From: an uncultured Pelagibacteraceae bacterium
GTDB taxonomy: Bacteria; Pseudomonadota; Alphaproteobacteria; Pelagibacterales; Pelagibacteraceae
NCBI GenBank assembly: GCA_902618205.1
Contig: CACMZL010000003.1
Span: forward strand, 102,677-166,676
Length of the DNA stretch: 64,000 bases
Direction: 5' to 3'
Part shown: positions 1 through 8,220 of the stretch, one piece after another
How positions within the stretch are numbered: the first letter of the stretch is position 1
How the letters are laid out: the number at the start of each line of letters is the position of its first letter
The notes under the pieces: generated by a model
What the model was told of the DNA's origin: nothing
Seen by the model: the letters and a program-made list of their open reading frames with translations, nothing else
Database searches by the model: none
Position numbers and translations under genes: made by a program

Positions 1-1
1 A

Positions 2-442
2 AAGAAATATTTAAGATCTAAAGTTGATAACGTTAAAAGAAGCAATATTTCGGATTTAATCGAGATTGTAGCTGAGGATTTAGAAAAATCTAAATTTATA
101 AATGATAAATTTTATTCAGAAACAAAAGCAAAAAGTTTAATCCAAAGAGGTTCATCAATAAATAAGATTAGAAATTATTTAATAAGCAAAGGAGTTGGAG
201 AAAAATACATAAAAAATACAATTGAACAAATTAATGAAAATAATGAAGACCAAGATTTTTTTTCAGCTATAAAAGTTTGTAAAAAAAAAAGAATTGGTCC
301 TTCAAGAACTGAAGATAATAGACCTTTATTCTATAAAAAAGATATTGGTATATTAGCAAGATCCGGATTTGATTTTGAAGTTTCCAGAAGAGTAATGGAG
401 CTAGATAAAGAAGAATATTTAAAAATTATAAATCTTCTTTAG
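2..442 (+). CDS. recX: RecX family regulatory protein, 3' part
   Basis: The reading frame is open from base 2 to a TAG at 440-442, giving the last 146 residues; the start lies outside the window. It reads as a RecX-family protein: repeated three-helix units with patterns such as RGSSINKIRNYLISKGV and SGFDFEVSRRVMEL. RecX binds RecA filaments and restrains their activity in recombination and SOS induction. Its last 17 bases overlap, tail to tail, a small minus-strand gene. The family call rests on motif memory and the helical repeat pattern; recA is not visible here, so linkage cannot be tested. Confidence 0.75.
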   Translation, partial: KKYLRSKVDNVKRSNISDLIEIVAEDLEKSKFINDKFYSETKAKSLIQRGSSINKIRNYLISKGVGEKYIKNTIEQINENNEDQDFFSAIKVCKKKRIGPSRTEDNRPLFYKKDIGILARSGFDFEVSRRVMELDKEEYLKIINLL

Positions 443-575
443 ATTTTTTATTCTTTTCTTCTAAATAATATTGAATTTTGCTTTTGATATAGTTTTTTAC
501 CATCACAAATACTATTAATCCAAAAATTGATACAGAAACTATTATAATTAATATTATTCTTAATTGTTCACTCAT
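426..575 (-). CDS. small single-pass membrane protein (49 aa)
   Basis: ATG at 573-575 overlaps the TAA of cysQ in a TAATG junction, so it is probably translationally coupled to cysQ. The 49-residue product has a hydrophobic segment at about residues 6-26 (Ile/Val/Phe-rich), then a strongly charged Lys/Glu tail (EEKNKKSKEDL), so one membrane helix with a cytosolic tail is expected. Its 3' end overlaps recX by 17 bases. I do not recognise the family. Coupling and clean topology support a real gene. Confidence 0.55.
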   Translation of the reverse strand: MSEQLRIILIIIVSVSIFGLIVFVMVKNYIKSKIQYYLEEKNKKSKEDL

Positions 576-1345
576 TATATATTTTTATTTCTTTTCAAAA
601 TTATACTAGGATTTTTAAAATTTTCTTTTCCATAAAGTATTTCATTTCCCTCAAAATCTGTAACTATACCCCCTGCATTTTCAAGAATAGCATGCCCAGC
701 TGCTATATCCCATTCACATGCTCTAGGCTCTGCAACATAGCCGTCGTATTCATTTGAAGCTATTACACAAAATTTTAAAGAACTTTTCATCCTTTTAAAT
801 TCGCTAACATTCATTGTTTGATAAATTTTATTAATTTCAGGTTTTAGTTTATTTGAATATGATACAAATTTAAGTTTATTATTTAAAATTTTTGAACAGT
901 CTAATTTTACATGTTGACTATTAATTATTTCAAATGAACAACCTTTCTCATAAGAATAAAATAATCTATTTTTAGCGGGTGCATATATTATACCTGCTAC
1001 TGCTCGATTATTAATTATTAAACCAGCATTTAGAGTAAATTCGTCAAGATAATTAATATAATCATAAGTGCCATCAATTGGATCTATTAGCCAAAAATTT
1101 TTTAAATCTTTCTTGGATTTATTATGACTAGTTTCTTCTGATACAATAGGTATTTGAGGAGTTAAATCATTTATTTTTTCAGTTAAAATTCTATTTACTT
1201 CGAGATCACCATTACTAACAGGCGTATTATCTTCCTTAATTTTTTTTGTTAATCCTTTTTCCCTTAATTCTAATGAAACTTTCCCTGCATACAAAAAAGT
1301 ATCAATCAACTTTTCAATAATTCCTTTTATTTCGATTTCATTCAT
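575..1345 (-). CDS. cysQ: 3'(2'),5'-bisphosphate nucleotidase / inositol monophosphatase family (CysQ-like)
   Basis: A 256-residue protein of the Mg-dependent inositol-phosphatase fold. Metal-site motifs are visible: VSEET in the first third, then the family signature DPIDGTYDYI, and EWDIAAGHAILENAGG near the C-terminus. CysQ hydrolyses 3'-phosphoadenosine 5'-phosphate to AMP, clearing a by-product of sulfate assimilation and sulfotransfer. Length is normal for CysQ or SuhB. The start is directly adjacent to the stop of the upstream DUF3553 gene, and the gene ends in a TAATG overlap with a small membrane protein, so the three form a minus-strand operon. A general inositol-monophosphatase role is the main alternative. 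Confidence 0.8.
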   Translation of the reverse strand: MNEIEIKGIIEKLIDTFLYAGKVSLELREKGLTKKIKEDNTPVSNGDLEVNRILTEKINDLTPQIPIVSEETSHNKSKKDLKNFWLIDPIDGTYDYINYLDEFTLNAGLIINNRAVAGIIYAPAKNRLFYSYEKGCSFEIINSQHVKLDCSKILNNKLKFVSYSNKLKPEINKIYQTMNVSEFKRMKSSLKFCVIASNEYDGYVAEPRACEWDIAAGHAILENAGGIVTDFEGNEILYGKENFKNPSIILKRNKNI

Positions 1346-1513
1346 TTATTCTAACTTTTCTAATTCGATATTTTTAGCATTGATAACTTTTTTTCCCACA
1401 TTTTCAAAATTTACAGTTACTTTTTCCTTAATAATTGACTGTACTTGTCCTATACCCCAATCTTTATTATTAGGATTTATAACTTTATCACCTGGTTCAA
1501 AATCTAAAATCAT
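1346..1513 (-). CDS. DUF3553 family small protein (55 aa)
   Basis: A 55-residue protein whose stop codon abuts the ATG of cysQ. The pattern [20 protein letters not shown], followed by [13 protein letters not shown], matches the small alphaproteobacterial DUF3553 family as I know it: a short beta-rich domain reminiscent of CarD/Tudor-type modules (W-G-x-G-x-V-Q-S). Biochemical function is unknown. It is the first gene of a minus-strand operon with cysQ and a small membrane protein, and faces mnmA head to head across about 40 bases. Confidence 0.75.
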   Translation of the reverse strand: MILDFEPGDKVINPNNKDWGIGQVQSIIKEKVTVNFENVGKKVINAKNIELEKLE

Positions 1514-1554
1514 TTGATTTTACTTATAATAGAAATGAGTATAAATACCACCAC

Positions 1555-2673
1555 ATGAATTTAGAGTTAAACTCAATTGGATTAGATAAGAAACCGTCTG
1601 ATACAAAAGTAATTGTAGCTATGTCTGGTGGTGTAGACTCATCTACAGTTGCAGGTTTGATGAAAATGCAAGGATATAATGTTACCGGCATAACATTAAA
1701 ACTATACAACGATAGTAAAGAAGTTGTTAAATCAAAAGTATGTTGTTCAGGCCAAGACGTTATAGATGCAAAAAGAGTTGCTCATAAATTAGATATTGAT
1801 CATAAAATTCTTTATTACCAAGATAAATTTAAGCAAGGTGTTATTGATAATTTTGTAGAAAGTTACTTAAAAGGTGAAACTCCAATACCATGCGTACAGT
1901 GTAATCAAACAGTCAAATTTAAAGATTTGTATGAAGTTGCTAAAGATTTAAATGCTGATGCCTTGATTACAGGTCATTATGTAAAAAATATAACAATAAA
2001 TGAAAAAAATAATATGTATAGAGCAGTAGATGAAAATAGAGATCAAAGTTATTTTCTATTTAATACTACAAGAGAGCAATTAAATTATTTACGATTTCCA
2101 TTAGGTGGAATGTTAAAAAATGAAACTAGAGAAATTGCTAAAAAATTAAATTTAAATGTTGCAGATAAGCCAGATAGTCAAGATATATGCTTTGTTCCTA
2201 ACGGAGACTATTCATCAGTAATAAAAAAGTTTAAGCCAGATTCTTTAAAAAAAGGTAATATTAAAAATCTAAATGGTGAAGTAATAGGCGTTCATGATGG
2301 AATTATAAATTTTACTATTGGTCAAAGAAAAGGAATTAAGGTAGCAGACAAAGAGGCATTATATGTAATTAAAATTGATGCAGAAAATAATGAGATAATT
2401 GTTGGAGGAAGAGAACATCTAGGAAAAAAGAAAATTAATTTAAAAAATATTAATCTATTATCCGATAAAAACGAATTAAATGAAAATATATTAGTCAAAG
2501 TTAGGTCTACAGGAAAGTTATTAAGCGCCAATGTAAATTTTATAAACGAGAATGATGCTGAGGTAAATTTAGATAATTCTGAAGATGGTATTTCACCTGG
2601 ACAAGCATGTGTCTTTTATAAAAAAGACCAATATGGTCACAAAGTTCTTGGTGGTGGTTGGATTAAAGAATAA
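1555..2673 (+). CDS. mnmA: tRNA-specific 2-thiouridylase MnmA
   Basis: This 372-residue enzyme uses ATP and a persulfide relay to place the 2-thio group on wobble uridine 34 of tRNAs for Lys, Glu and Gln. The PP-loop SGGVDSS is at residues 24-30. The two redox cysteines expected of the family are present: C113 in TPIPCVQCN and C212 in DSQDICF. GHY and the late FTIGQRKG motif also fit, and the length is typical. A minus-strand micro-gene for a basic peptide follows, tail to tail. I see no fused domain or truncation. Confidence 0.93.
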   Translation: MNLELNSIGLDKKPSDTKVIVAMSGGVDSSTVAGLMKMQGYNVTGITLKLYNDSKEVVKSKVCCSGQDVIDAKRVAHKLDIDHKILYYQDKFKQGVIDNFVESYLKGETPIPCVQCNQTVKFKDLYEVAKDLNADALITGHYVKNITINEKNNMYRAVDENRDQSYFLFNTTREQLNYLRFPLGGMLKNETREIAKKLNLNVADKPDSQDICFVPNGDYSSVIKKFKPDSLKKGNIKNLNGEVIGVHDGIINFTIGQRKGIKVADKEALYVIKIDAENNEIIVGGREHLGKKKINLKNINLLSDKNELNENILVKVRSTGKLLSANVNFINENDAEVNLDNSEDGISPGQACVFYKKDQYGHKVLGGGWIKE

Positions 2674-2679
2674 TTAATT

Positions 2680-2763
2680 TTACTTTTTCTTATTCTTTTT
2701 TCTTGCTCTTCTTTTTTTAGAGCCCATTTTTCTTCGGCCTCTATGCTTTTTAGGGTATCCCAT
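2680..2763 (-). CDS. very small basic protein (27 aa)
   Basis: On the minus strand an ATG at 2763 is preceded by a good ribosome-binding site (GGAG, bases 2767-2770 read in reverse). It encodes 27 residues, more than half Lys or Arg: MGYPKKHRGRRK, then MGSKKRRARKKNKKK. The gene lies between mnmA, tail to tail, and the divergent metC-like gene. Such ultra-basic peptides are usually ribosomal or RNA-binding; it recalls tiny ribosomal proteins such as bTHX but lacks a clear signature of any I know. Real coding is supported by the Shine-Dalgarno and clean start-stop; function is inference. Confidence 0.55.
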   Translation of the reverse strand: MGYPKKHRGRRKMGSKKRRARKKNKKK

Positions 2764-2785
2764 AATCTCCTTAGTTTTACAATTT

Positions 2786-2824
2786 TATTGACTTATTTGA
2801 GGGATATAGCATTGTCAATATAAC
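2786..2824 (+). promoter_or_regulatory. putative promoter with inverted repeat upstream of metC-like gene
   Basis: A perfect 7-base inverted repeat, TATTGAC (2786-2792) and GTCAATA (2814-2820), frames 21 bases. A weak sigma-70-like pair, TTGAGG (2797-2802) and TATAAC (2819-2824) with a 16-base spacer, lies within and beside it, about 15 bases before the start codon. An operator overlapping the promoter, or a short leader hairpin, would both fit. No known riboswitch consensus is recognisable. Confidence 0.3.
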
Positions 2825-2838
2825 TAATCAATTTTTTT

Positions 2839-4017
2839 ATGGTTAATTCAGTTAAAACTTTTTTAAAACAAGTAGGAAAAGATTATCAAAATCAGTCAGT
2901 TAATCCGCCAGTAGTAAGAGCTTCAACAATAATATTTAAAACTCTTCAAGATATAAAGAAAACACAAAGTAATTATAAAAAAAATCCCTTAAGCAAAAAT
3001 TTTGATTATGGTAGAAAAGGAACATCAACAACTTTTGCACTACAAGAACTATTAAGAAAAATTGAAAATGCTTATCAAGTTTATTTAACACCAACAGGAT
3101 TTGGTGCAGTTTTTCTTGGAGTGATTAGTGTTGTAAGACCTGGTGATGAAATAATTATAACGGACTCAGTTTACTCTCCCACAAGATTTTTAACCGAAGA
3201 CTATTTAAAAAAATTCAATATTAAAGCAGTTTTTTATGATCCAAAAAACTTAGATGACTTAAAAAAAAAAATTACAAATAAGACTAAACTTATTTTTGTT
3301 GAAAACCCAGGAAGTAACACATTTGAATTTCAAGATTTAAAAAAAATATTATCTTTTGCTAAGAATAAGAATATTTATACAGCTATAGATAACACTTGGG
3401 GAACACCTTATTTAATAAAGCCTTTAGACTTAGGTTTTGATATGTCTATAGTTTCAGCGACAAAATATTACTCTGGTCATTCAGATGTTATGGGTGGCAG
3501 TTTAGCTATTAAAAAAAGACTTTTTAAAGAGGTGGAATTAAGTCAAAAAGCAGTTGGTTTAAGACTAAGCCCTGATGATGCCTACTTAATTATGAGAGGA
3601 TTAAGAACGTTGGATATTAGGTTAGACAAACATCAAGAAAATACCATCAAGGTAGCTAATTTTTTGAGCAAACAAAAAAAAGTTAAAGAGGTTTTTTACC
3701 CAATTAAAAAAAACATTAAACAATACAAAATGTGGAAAAAGTATTATTCAGGATCATCTGGGTTAATGGGTGTAAAAATTATTTCTAAAAATAAAAACTC
3801 TGTAATAAAATTTTTGAATAAATTAAAATTATTTGCCCATGGCTACAGTTGGGGAGGATTTGAAAGTCTTGCTTTATATCAAGACAAATTGGCACTGGGC
3901 AACAGGAGCTACACAAAGCTGAGTAATAACGAACATATTATAAGATTACATATCGGTTTGGAAGACCCAAATGATTTGATTGCTGACATTAAACAGGCTA
4001 TTAAATCTATAAGATGA
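2839..4017 (+). CDS. metC: cystathionine beta-lyase / Cys-Met metabolism PLP enzyme
   Basis: A 392-residue PLP-dependent enzyme of the Cys/Met metabolism family. The N-terminus carries VNPPVVRASTI and FDYGRKGTSTTFALQELL. The PLP lysine is K209 in SATKYYSGHSDVMGG. The C-terminal SWGGFESL and IRLHIGLED are typical of cystathionine beta-lyases, which cleave cystathionine to homocysteine, pyruvate and ammonia. Other family members (gamma-lyase, O-acetylhomoserine sulfhydrylase) are possible, but the overall motif set is closest to MetC. The MFS gene downstream overlaps it by ATGA, so they are co-transcribed and the transporter may carry a related substrate. Confidence 0.82.
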   Translation: MVNSVKTFLKQVGKDYQNQSVNPPVVRASTIIFKTLQDIKKTQSNYKKNPLSKNFDYGRKGTSTTFALQELLRKIENAYQVYLTPTGFGAVFLGVISVVRPGDEIIITDSVYSPTRFLTEDYLKKFNIKAVFYDPKNLDDLKKKITNKTKLIFVENPGSNTFEFQDLKKILSFAKNKNIYTAIDNTWGTPYLIKPLDLGFDMSIVSATKYYSGHSDVMGGSLAIKKRLFKEVELSQKAVGLRLSPDDAYLIMRGLRTLDIRLDKHQENTIKVANFLSKQKKVKEVFYPIKKNIKQYKMWKKYYSGSSGLMGVKIISKNKNSVIKFLNKLKLFAHGYSWGGFESLALYQDKLALGNRSYTKLSNNEHIIRLHIGLEDPNDLIADIKQAIKSIR

Positions 4018-5234
4018 ATGACACCAAATTTTTTCCGACAAAAAAAGCATTAGTTACTGTAATAGCTGCATCTGTTGTTGTTATTATTGCATTAGGAATA
4101 AGACAAACTTTTGGAATGTTTTATTTTGATTTTGCAACTGATTTAGATATTACCATAACACAGTTCGGTTTTACAATGGGATTACAGCTCTTATTGTGGG
4201 GTGTTTTCAGTCCTATGTTTGGAATTATTACCGATAAGTATGGTGGAAATATTGCAATCTTTATTGGTTTTGTTTTTTATTTGTTAGCAATTTTATTGTT
4301 TTATTCAGGTTTTAATACTGGTTATTATTTTACTATAACAATAGGAATATTAGTTGGTGTTGGACTGGGATCTACAGCTATCAGTATACCTGTTTCAGTT
4401 GTTGCAAAACATTTCCCAGTTTCAAGCAGGACAATAGCAACAGGAATAGTAACTTCAGCAGGATCTTTTGGATATTTTATATCACCACTAATCACTAGAT
4501 ATTCACTTGTTGAACATGGGTGGGAAAATACAATGTTATTTTTTTGTTTCTTTTTAGGTCTAGGATTAATTGTAGCATTATTTGTTTCAACACCAAAAAT
4601 ACCTGTCGGTACAAATCAAAATAACAATCAAACAGCTAGAGAAGCTTTAAAAGAGGCTTTTTCAAATAAAAGTTACATCTATCTTACTTTAGGTTTCTTT
4701 GTATGCGGTTGGCACATTGCTTTAGTAGCAACTCATATACCCACTTACATGATTGATAAAGGATTACCAGATTGGTGTGCAGCAATGGTTTTGGCTTTAA
4801 TTGGACTTTTTAATATGGTTGGAACAATTACAAGTGGATATCTTGCAACTAGATACAGTCAAAAAATTTTATTAAGTGCAATTTATCTACTAAGAGGAGT
4901 ATCAATTATTTATTTCATATTCCTACCACCAAGTGTTTTTAATTCAGTAATCTTTGGAATAACATTTGGAATGTTATGGCTATCAACAGTTCCACCAACA
5001 AATGGAATAATAGGCAAGGTATTTGGAACTAAATATATCGGATTATTATATGGAATTGTTTTTGTAAGTCATCAAATTGGATCTTTTTTAGGAGCTTATT
5101 TGAGTGGAGTTTTCTATGAACTTAACGGCAATTTTGATTATGCTTGGTACATATCTATCGCATTATCTATTTTTGCTGGTTTGATACATTTACCTATAAA
5201 AGAGAAGCCAATTGAAAGACCACAAATCGCATAA
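4014..5234 (+). CDS. MFS transporter, 12 TM
   Basis: A 406-residue, very hydrophobic protein with about twelve membrane segments and the MFS loop 2-3 motif (GIITDKYGGN) after TM2. IALGIRQTFGMF in the first helix and the long central loop rich in Asn/Gln/Lys near residues 195-215 recall the monocarboxylate/oxalate-formate antiporter group of the MFS. The substrate is not readable. Its start overlaps the stop of metC (ATGA) and its end overlaps pabB by 23 bases, placing it inside a long plus-strand operon. Confidence 0.8.
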   Translation: MNDTKFFPTKKALVTVIAASVVVIIALGIRQTFGMFYFDFATDLDITITQFGFTMGLQLLLWGVFSPMFGIITDKYGGNIAIFIGFVFYLLAILLFYSGFNTGYYFTITIGILVGVGLGSTAISIPVSVVAKHFPVSSRTIATGIVTSAGSFGYFISPLITRYSLVEHGWENTMLFFCFFLGLGLIVALFVSTPKIPVGTNQNNNQTAREALKEAFSNKSYIYLTLGFFVCGWHIALVATHIPTYMIDKGLPDWCAAMVLALIGLFNMVGTITSGYLATRYSQKILLSAIYLLRGVSIIYFIFLPPSVFNSVIFGITFGMLWLSTVPPTNGIIGKVFGTKYIGLLYGIVFVSHQIGSFLGAYLSGVFYELNGNFDYAWYISIALSIFAGLIHLPIKEKPIERPQIA

Positions 5235-6426
5235 ACTTAAATTTAACCCGTATTTAGAAAAACTTTATCAATCGGATAAACCATTGATAATCTACAAGGT
5301 CGATAATGGTTATGACATTTATACAGATTTTTCTAAAAAAATTAACTTATCAAAAAATAATATCCACAAATTTTTAAACTCTTTTGAAAAAACGAAATAT
5401 AAAAAAGAAACTGACCAATATGTTGGTTTTTTTGGATATGAAATTCTAAATTATTTACTTGGTATTAAAATTAGCAAACAGTCTAAAAATGGTTTTTATA
5501 AAGGAGTTTTTTACAAACCAGAAACAATCATTAAAATTAGAGATAATATTTCAATATTTTCAAATAAAAGGAAGCAAGAATTTAATAATTATTTCAAACC
5601 AACTAAAATTTTATCACCATTTAAATTAAATATTAAATATCAAAAATACAAAAAAATATTTGATATTTTTTCAAAAAAAATAAGACAAGGAGAAACATAT
5701 CAAATAAAAATTTGTACAAAATATCGTAATAAATCTTCAATAAATCCAATTAATTTTTTTTGGAGATTAATGAAGTCAAATGCTTCACCAGAATCTTTTA
5801 TGATAAGAGATAAAAACTATTCTATTGTAAGTTGCTCACCTGAAACTTTATTATTAAAAAAAGGTAACAAAATCATTACCAAGCCTATTGCTGGTACCTT
5901 AAGAAAAAGTAAAAAAACGAATAGATCTAGTGCCTTAAAGTTTTTTAGAAATAATTCTAAAGAGACTAAAGAACATAATATGATTGTTGATATGGAAAGA
6001 AGTGATTTATCCAGAGTTTGTATTCCAGGAACAGTAAAAATTGATAAAGAAAAGTATGTTGAGGAATACAGACACTTATTTCATTATGTTACAACCATAT
6101 CTGGAAGCTTATTAAAAGGTATGACTATAAAAAATATTATCAAATCTATGATGCCTGGTGGATCAGTCATAGGCTGTCCAAAAGTACGAACTTTGGAATT
6201 ATTAAATCAACAAGAAAAAGAGAATAGAAATATTTTTACAGGTAGTTTTGGCTATATAAAATTTAATAAAGATATGAGATTTAACATAATAATAAGATCT
6301 ATACTAAATTATAAAAATACATCAGAAATATCTGCAGCATCTGGAGTTGTATTAGATAGTGCAGCAAAAAAAGAATTTAATGAAAATTTTATCAAAGCAA
6401 AATCATTATTAGAATTATTTAAATGA
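5212..6426 (+). CDS. pabB: aminodeoxychorismate synthase component I (PabB-like chorismate-binding enzyme)
   Basis: A 404-residue chorismate-binding enzyme. Motifs include ETYQIKICTKYR, SPETLL, DMERSDLSRVC and the C-terminal MMPGGSVIGCPKVRTLELL. With glutamine-derived ammonia from PabA it would turn chorismate into 4-amino-4-deoxychorismate for folate. The motif that is PIKGT in E. coli PabB reads KPIAGT here, with alanine (A227) where the catalytic lysine sits; that is the anthranilate-synthase-like form. PabB rather than TrpE is inferred from the adjacent pabA and ADC-lyase-like genes. The start is a TTG inside the MFS gene, preceded by AGAGAAG; no ATG fits better. Confidence 0.78.
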   Translation: MKDHKSHKLKFNPYLEKLYQSDKPLIIYKVDNGYDIYTDFSKKINLSKNNIHKFLNSFEKTKYKKETDQYVGFFGYEILNYLLGIKISKQSKNGFYKGVFYKPETIIKIRDNISIFSNKRKQEFNNYFKPTKILSPFKLNIKYQKYKKIFDIFSKKIRQGETYQIKICTKYRNKSSINPINFFWRLMKSNASPESFMIRDKNYSIVSCSPETLLLKKGNKIITKPIAGTLRKSKKTNRSSALKFFRNNSKETKEHNMIVDMERSDLSRVCIPGTVKIDKEKYVEEYRHLFHYVTTISGSLLKGMTIKNIIKSMMPGGSVIGCPKVRTLELLNQQEKENRNIFTGSFGYIKFNKDMRFNIIIRSILNYKNTSEISAASGVVLDSAAKKEFNENFIKAKSLLELFK

Positions 6427-6989
6427 TTTATATAATAGATCACCAAGATTCATTCACATGGAATGTAGTTCATCAATTCTCTCAGTTTGATAAAGTTTAT
6501 TGTTCAAATTATTTTGAAATAAATCACAGTTTATTAAATAAATCTAATACAATTGTATTATCTCCTGGACCCGGTTCACCCAAAGATTATCCAAATACTT
6601 CAAAAATTTATAATAAATTTAAAGGAAGAAAAAAAATCATAGGAATTTGCTTAGGGTATCAGCAAATATTACATTGTGAAAATGCCAAAATTATTCAACA
6701 AAGGAGAATATTCCATGGTTATCAATCTGAAGTAAAAGTTGTTTCGAATAAATCCATCTTTAGAAAGAATTCTAAATTTAAAGTCGGAAGATATCATTCA
6801 CTTAAGCTTCAAGAGCCATTTATCAAAGAAAATTTTGATATTACCATGAGATGCGCTAAAACTAATATTGCTATGGCTTTTGAAAACAAAAGAGATGATG
6901 TATATGGTTTTCAATTTCATCCAGAATCTTTTTTAACAACAAATGGTAAAATTCTTATTAAAAAAATCTTACAGTCGAAAAGATCTTAA
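6423..6989 (+). CDS. pabA: glutamine amidotransferase component II (PabA/TrpG type)
   Basis: A 188-residue class I glutamine amidotransferase. The catalytic triad is visible: C76 in GICLGYQQ, and H166 and E168 in FQFHPES. The oxyanion strand is LSPGPGSPKDYP. It supplies ammonia from glutamine to the PabB partner. The usual GHQ after the nucleophile is GYQ here, a variant also seen in some relatives. The start overlaps pabB by ATGA, and its end overlaps the next gene by 47 bases unless that gene starts later. In a streamlined genome this subunit could also serve anthranilate synthase. Confidence 0.83.
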   Translation: MIYIIDHQDSFTWNVVHQFSQFDKVYCSNYFEINHSLLNKSNTIVLSPGPGSPKDYPNTSKIYNKFKGRKKIIGICLGYQQILHCENAKIIQQRRIFHGYQSEVKVVSNKSIFRKNSKFKVGRYHSLKLQEPFIKENFDITMRCAKTNIAMAFENKRDDVYGFQFHPESFLTTNGKILIKKILQSKRS

Positions 6990-7719
6990 AGAAAAAGAAT
7001 TCAAAGATCTATGGAATGCCCATGGGGTATTTACAACTATGTGGATCTATGGAAAGCCTCAAAAGATTTTATTTTTTAAAGAACACATAACAAATCTCAT
7101 TAAGTCTACTAAAAATTATAAAATTTATGATCGAAATTTAAAAAGAAATATATTTAAAATAATTAAATCAAATTTAAATAAACAAAAAAATTATAATCAT
7201 TTATTGAGAATTGCAGTTACCAAAAGTTTAATTTCTATTTCTTTAAGAGATAAATTAAAAATTAAAAAAAATCTTCAGTTAAAGCTAGTCAATTACAATA
7301 GAATTAAACCTGAGCATAAAAATCTGAAGTATAAATTTATTTTAAAAAATTTATCTAAAATGGATAATACAAAATCTGATATTGCTCTTTGTTCAAATGG
7401 AAAAATTCTAGAAACAGGAACTTCAAATATTATTTTCATTAAAAATAATAAATACTATTCACCTATAAGAAAATTTTATAGAGGAGTAAATCTTAAGTTT
7501 TTTGAAAAAAATTTTAGGATAAAAAAAACTAATATTAATATTAATAATTTAAATCAATATGAGGAAATACTTCTAATCGGATCTGGAAAGGGAGTTTCCA
7601 CAGTTTCATCTATAAAAGAGAAAAACTGGAATAGAAAAAAATATAAATCCTATGAAACTTTTGTAAGTAAATATCAAACTCAAATATTAAAACAAAAAAA
7701 ATTGAGTAATTATTTATGA
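6943..7719 (+). CDS. pabC: class IV aminotransferase-fold enzyme, probable 4-amino-4-deoxychorismate lyase
   Basis: A 258-residue protein of the fold-type IV PLP enzymes. The N-terminal strand pattern AHGVFTTMWIYGKPQKILFFKEHI, a candidate PLP lysine in the NLKYKFILKNLSKM region and LETGTSNIIFI match the class IV aminotransferase/ADC lyase family. Next to pabB and pabA, a lyase releasing p-aminobenzoate and pyruvate is the best reading. The first in-frame ATG overlaps pabA by 47 bases; a start closer to residue 20 is possible, because the recognisable domain begins only there. It ends in an ATGA overlap with the HIT gene. Branched-chain or D-amino-acid aminotransferase is a weaker alternative. 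Confidence 0.68.
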   Translation: MVKFLLKKSYSRKDLKEKEFKDLWNAHGVFTTMWIYGKPQKILFFKEHITNLIKSTKNYKIYDRNLKRNIFKIIKSNLNKQKNYNHLLRIAVTKSLISISLRDKLKIKKNLQLKLVNYNRIKPEHKNLKYKFILKNLSKMDNTKSDIALCSNGKILETGTSNIIFIKNNKYYSPIRKFYRGVNLKFFEKNFRIKKTNININNLNQYEEILLIGSGKGVSTVSSIKEKNWNRKKYKSYETFVSKYQTQILKQKKLSNYL

Positions 7720-8114
7720 GAAATCCTAATAACCCGTGCATATTCTGTTTTACAAAGAAAAAAGAATATCTTTTTGAAAACGAACTAGCTTATGCAACTA
7801 CTGATACTTACCCTGTATCAAAATTTCATTCTCTTATAATTCCAAAGCGGTGTGTTAAAAATTATTTTGATCTAACCTCAAAAGAAATCTTAGCGTGCGA
7901 TAGATTAATAAAGAAACTAAAAAAAAAAATTGAAATGAACGATAAATCTGTAAAAGGTTTTAATATTGGTACCAATTCAGGAAAGGTTGCTGGACAATCT
8001 ATTAATCATTGTCATATTCATCTGATTCCAAGACGAAAAAATGATGTTAAAAATCCTCAAGGCGGTGTTCGAGCTGTAATTTCTGCTAAACAGCATTATG
8101 TAAGGAAAAAGTAA
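7716..8114 (+). CDS. HIT family hydrolase
   Basis: A 132-residue histidine-triad protein. The active-site triad is H98-x-H100-x-H102 in NHCHIHLIPRR, and the N-terminal CIFCF is typical of the HinT/HIT group, often part of a zinc site. These enzymes hydrolyse nucleoside phosphoramidates or dinucleoside polyphosphates. It is the last gene of the metC-MFS-pabBAC run, overlapping pabC by ATGA. The exact substrate cannot be read from sequence. Confidence 0.88.
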   Translation: MRNPNNPCIFCFTKKKEYLFENELAYATTDTYPVSKFHSLIIPKRCVKNYFDLTSKEILACDRLIKKLKKKIEMNDKSVKGFNIGTNSGKVAGQSINHCHIHLIPRRKNDVKNPQGGVRAVISAKQHYVRKK

Positions 8115-8147
8115 CTTTTATTAACATTTTTTTATTGAGATGAGATT

Positions 8148-8166
8148 ATTAGTCAGTTGAACTAAT
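8148..8166. promoter_or_regulatory. inverted repeat in the aprM upstream region
   Basis: ATTAGT (8148-8153) and ACTAAT (8161-8166) form a 6-base inverted repeat with a 7-base centre, about 55 bases upstream of aprM. This is the only non-coding gap (106 bases) before the sulfite oxidation genes, so the repeat is a candidate operator. aprM itself has a strong ribosome-binding site (GGAG, 8208-8211). Short A/T palindromes arise easily in this genome, so confidence is low. Confidence 0.25.
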
Positions 8167-8220
8167 ATTTTTTATAGATTAAGAGCTTAGATTAGTATTA
8201 TATTTAGCGGAGATAATAAT

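Noticed and set aside
2764..2838. Possible SAM riboswitch before the metC-like gene
   Set aside because: No SAM-II or SAM-V core motifs could be recognised; only a simple inverted repeat is present.
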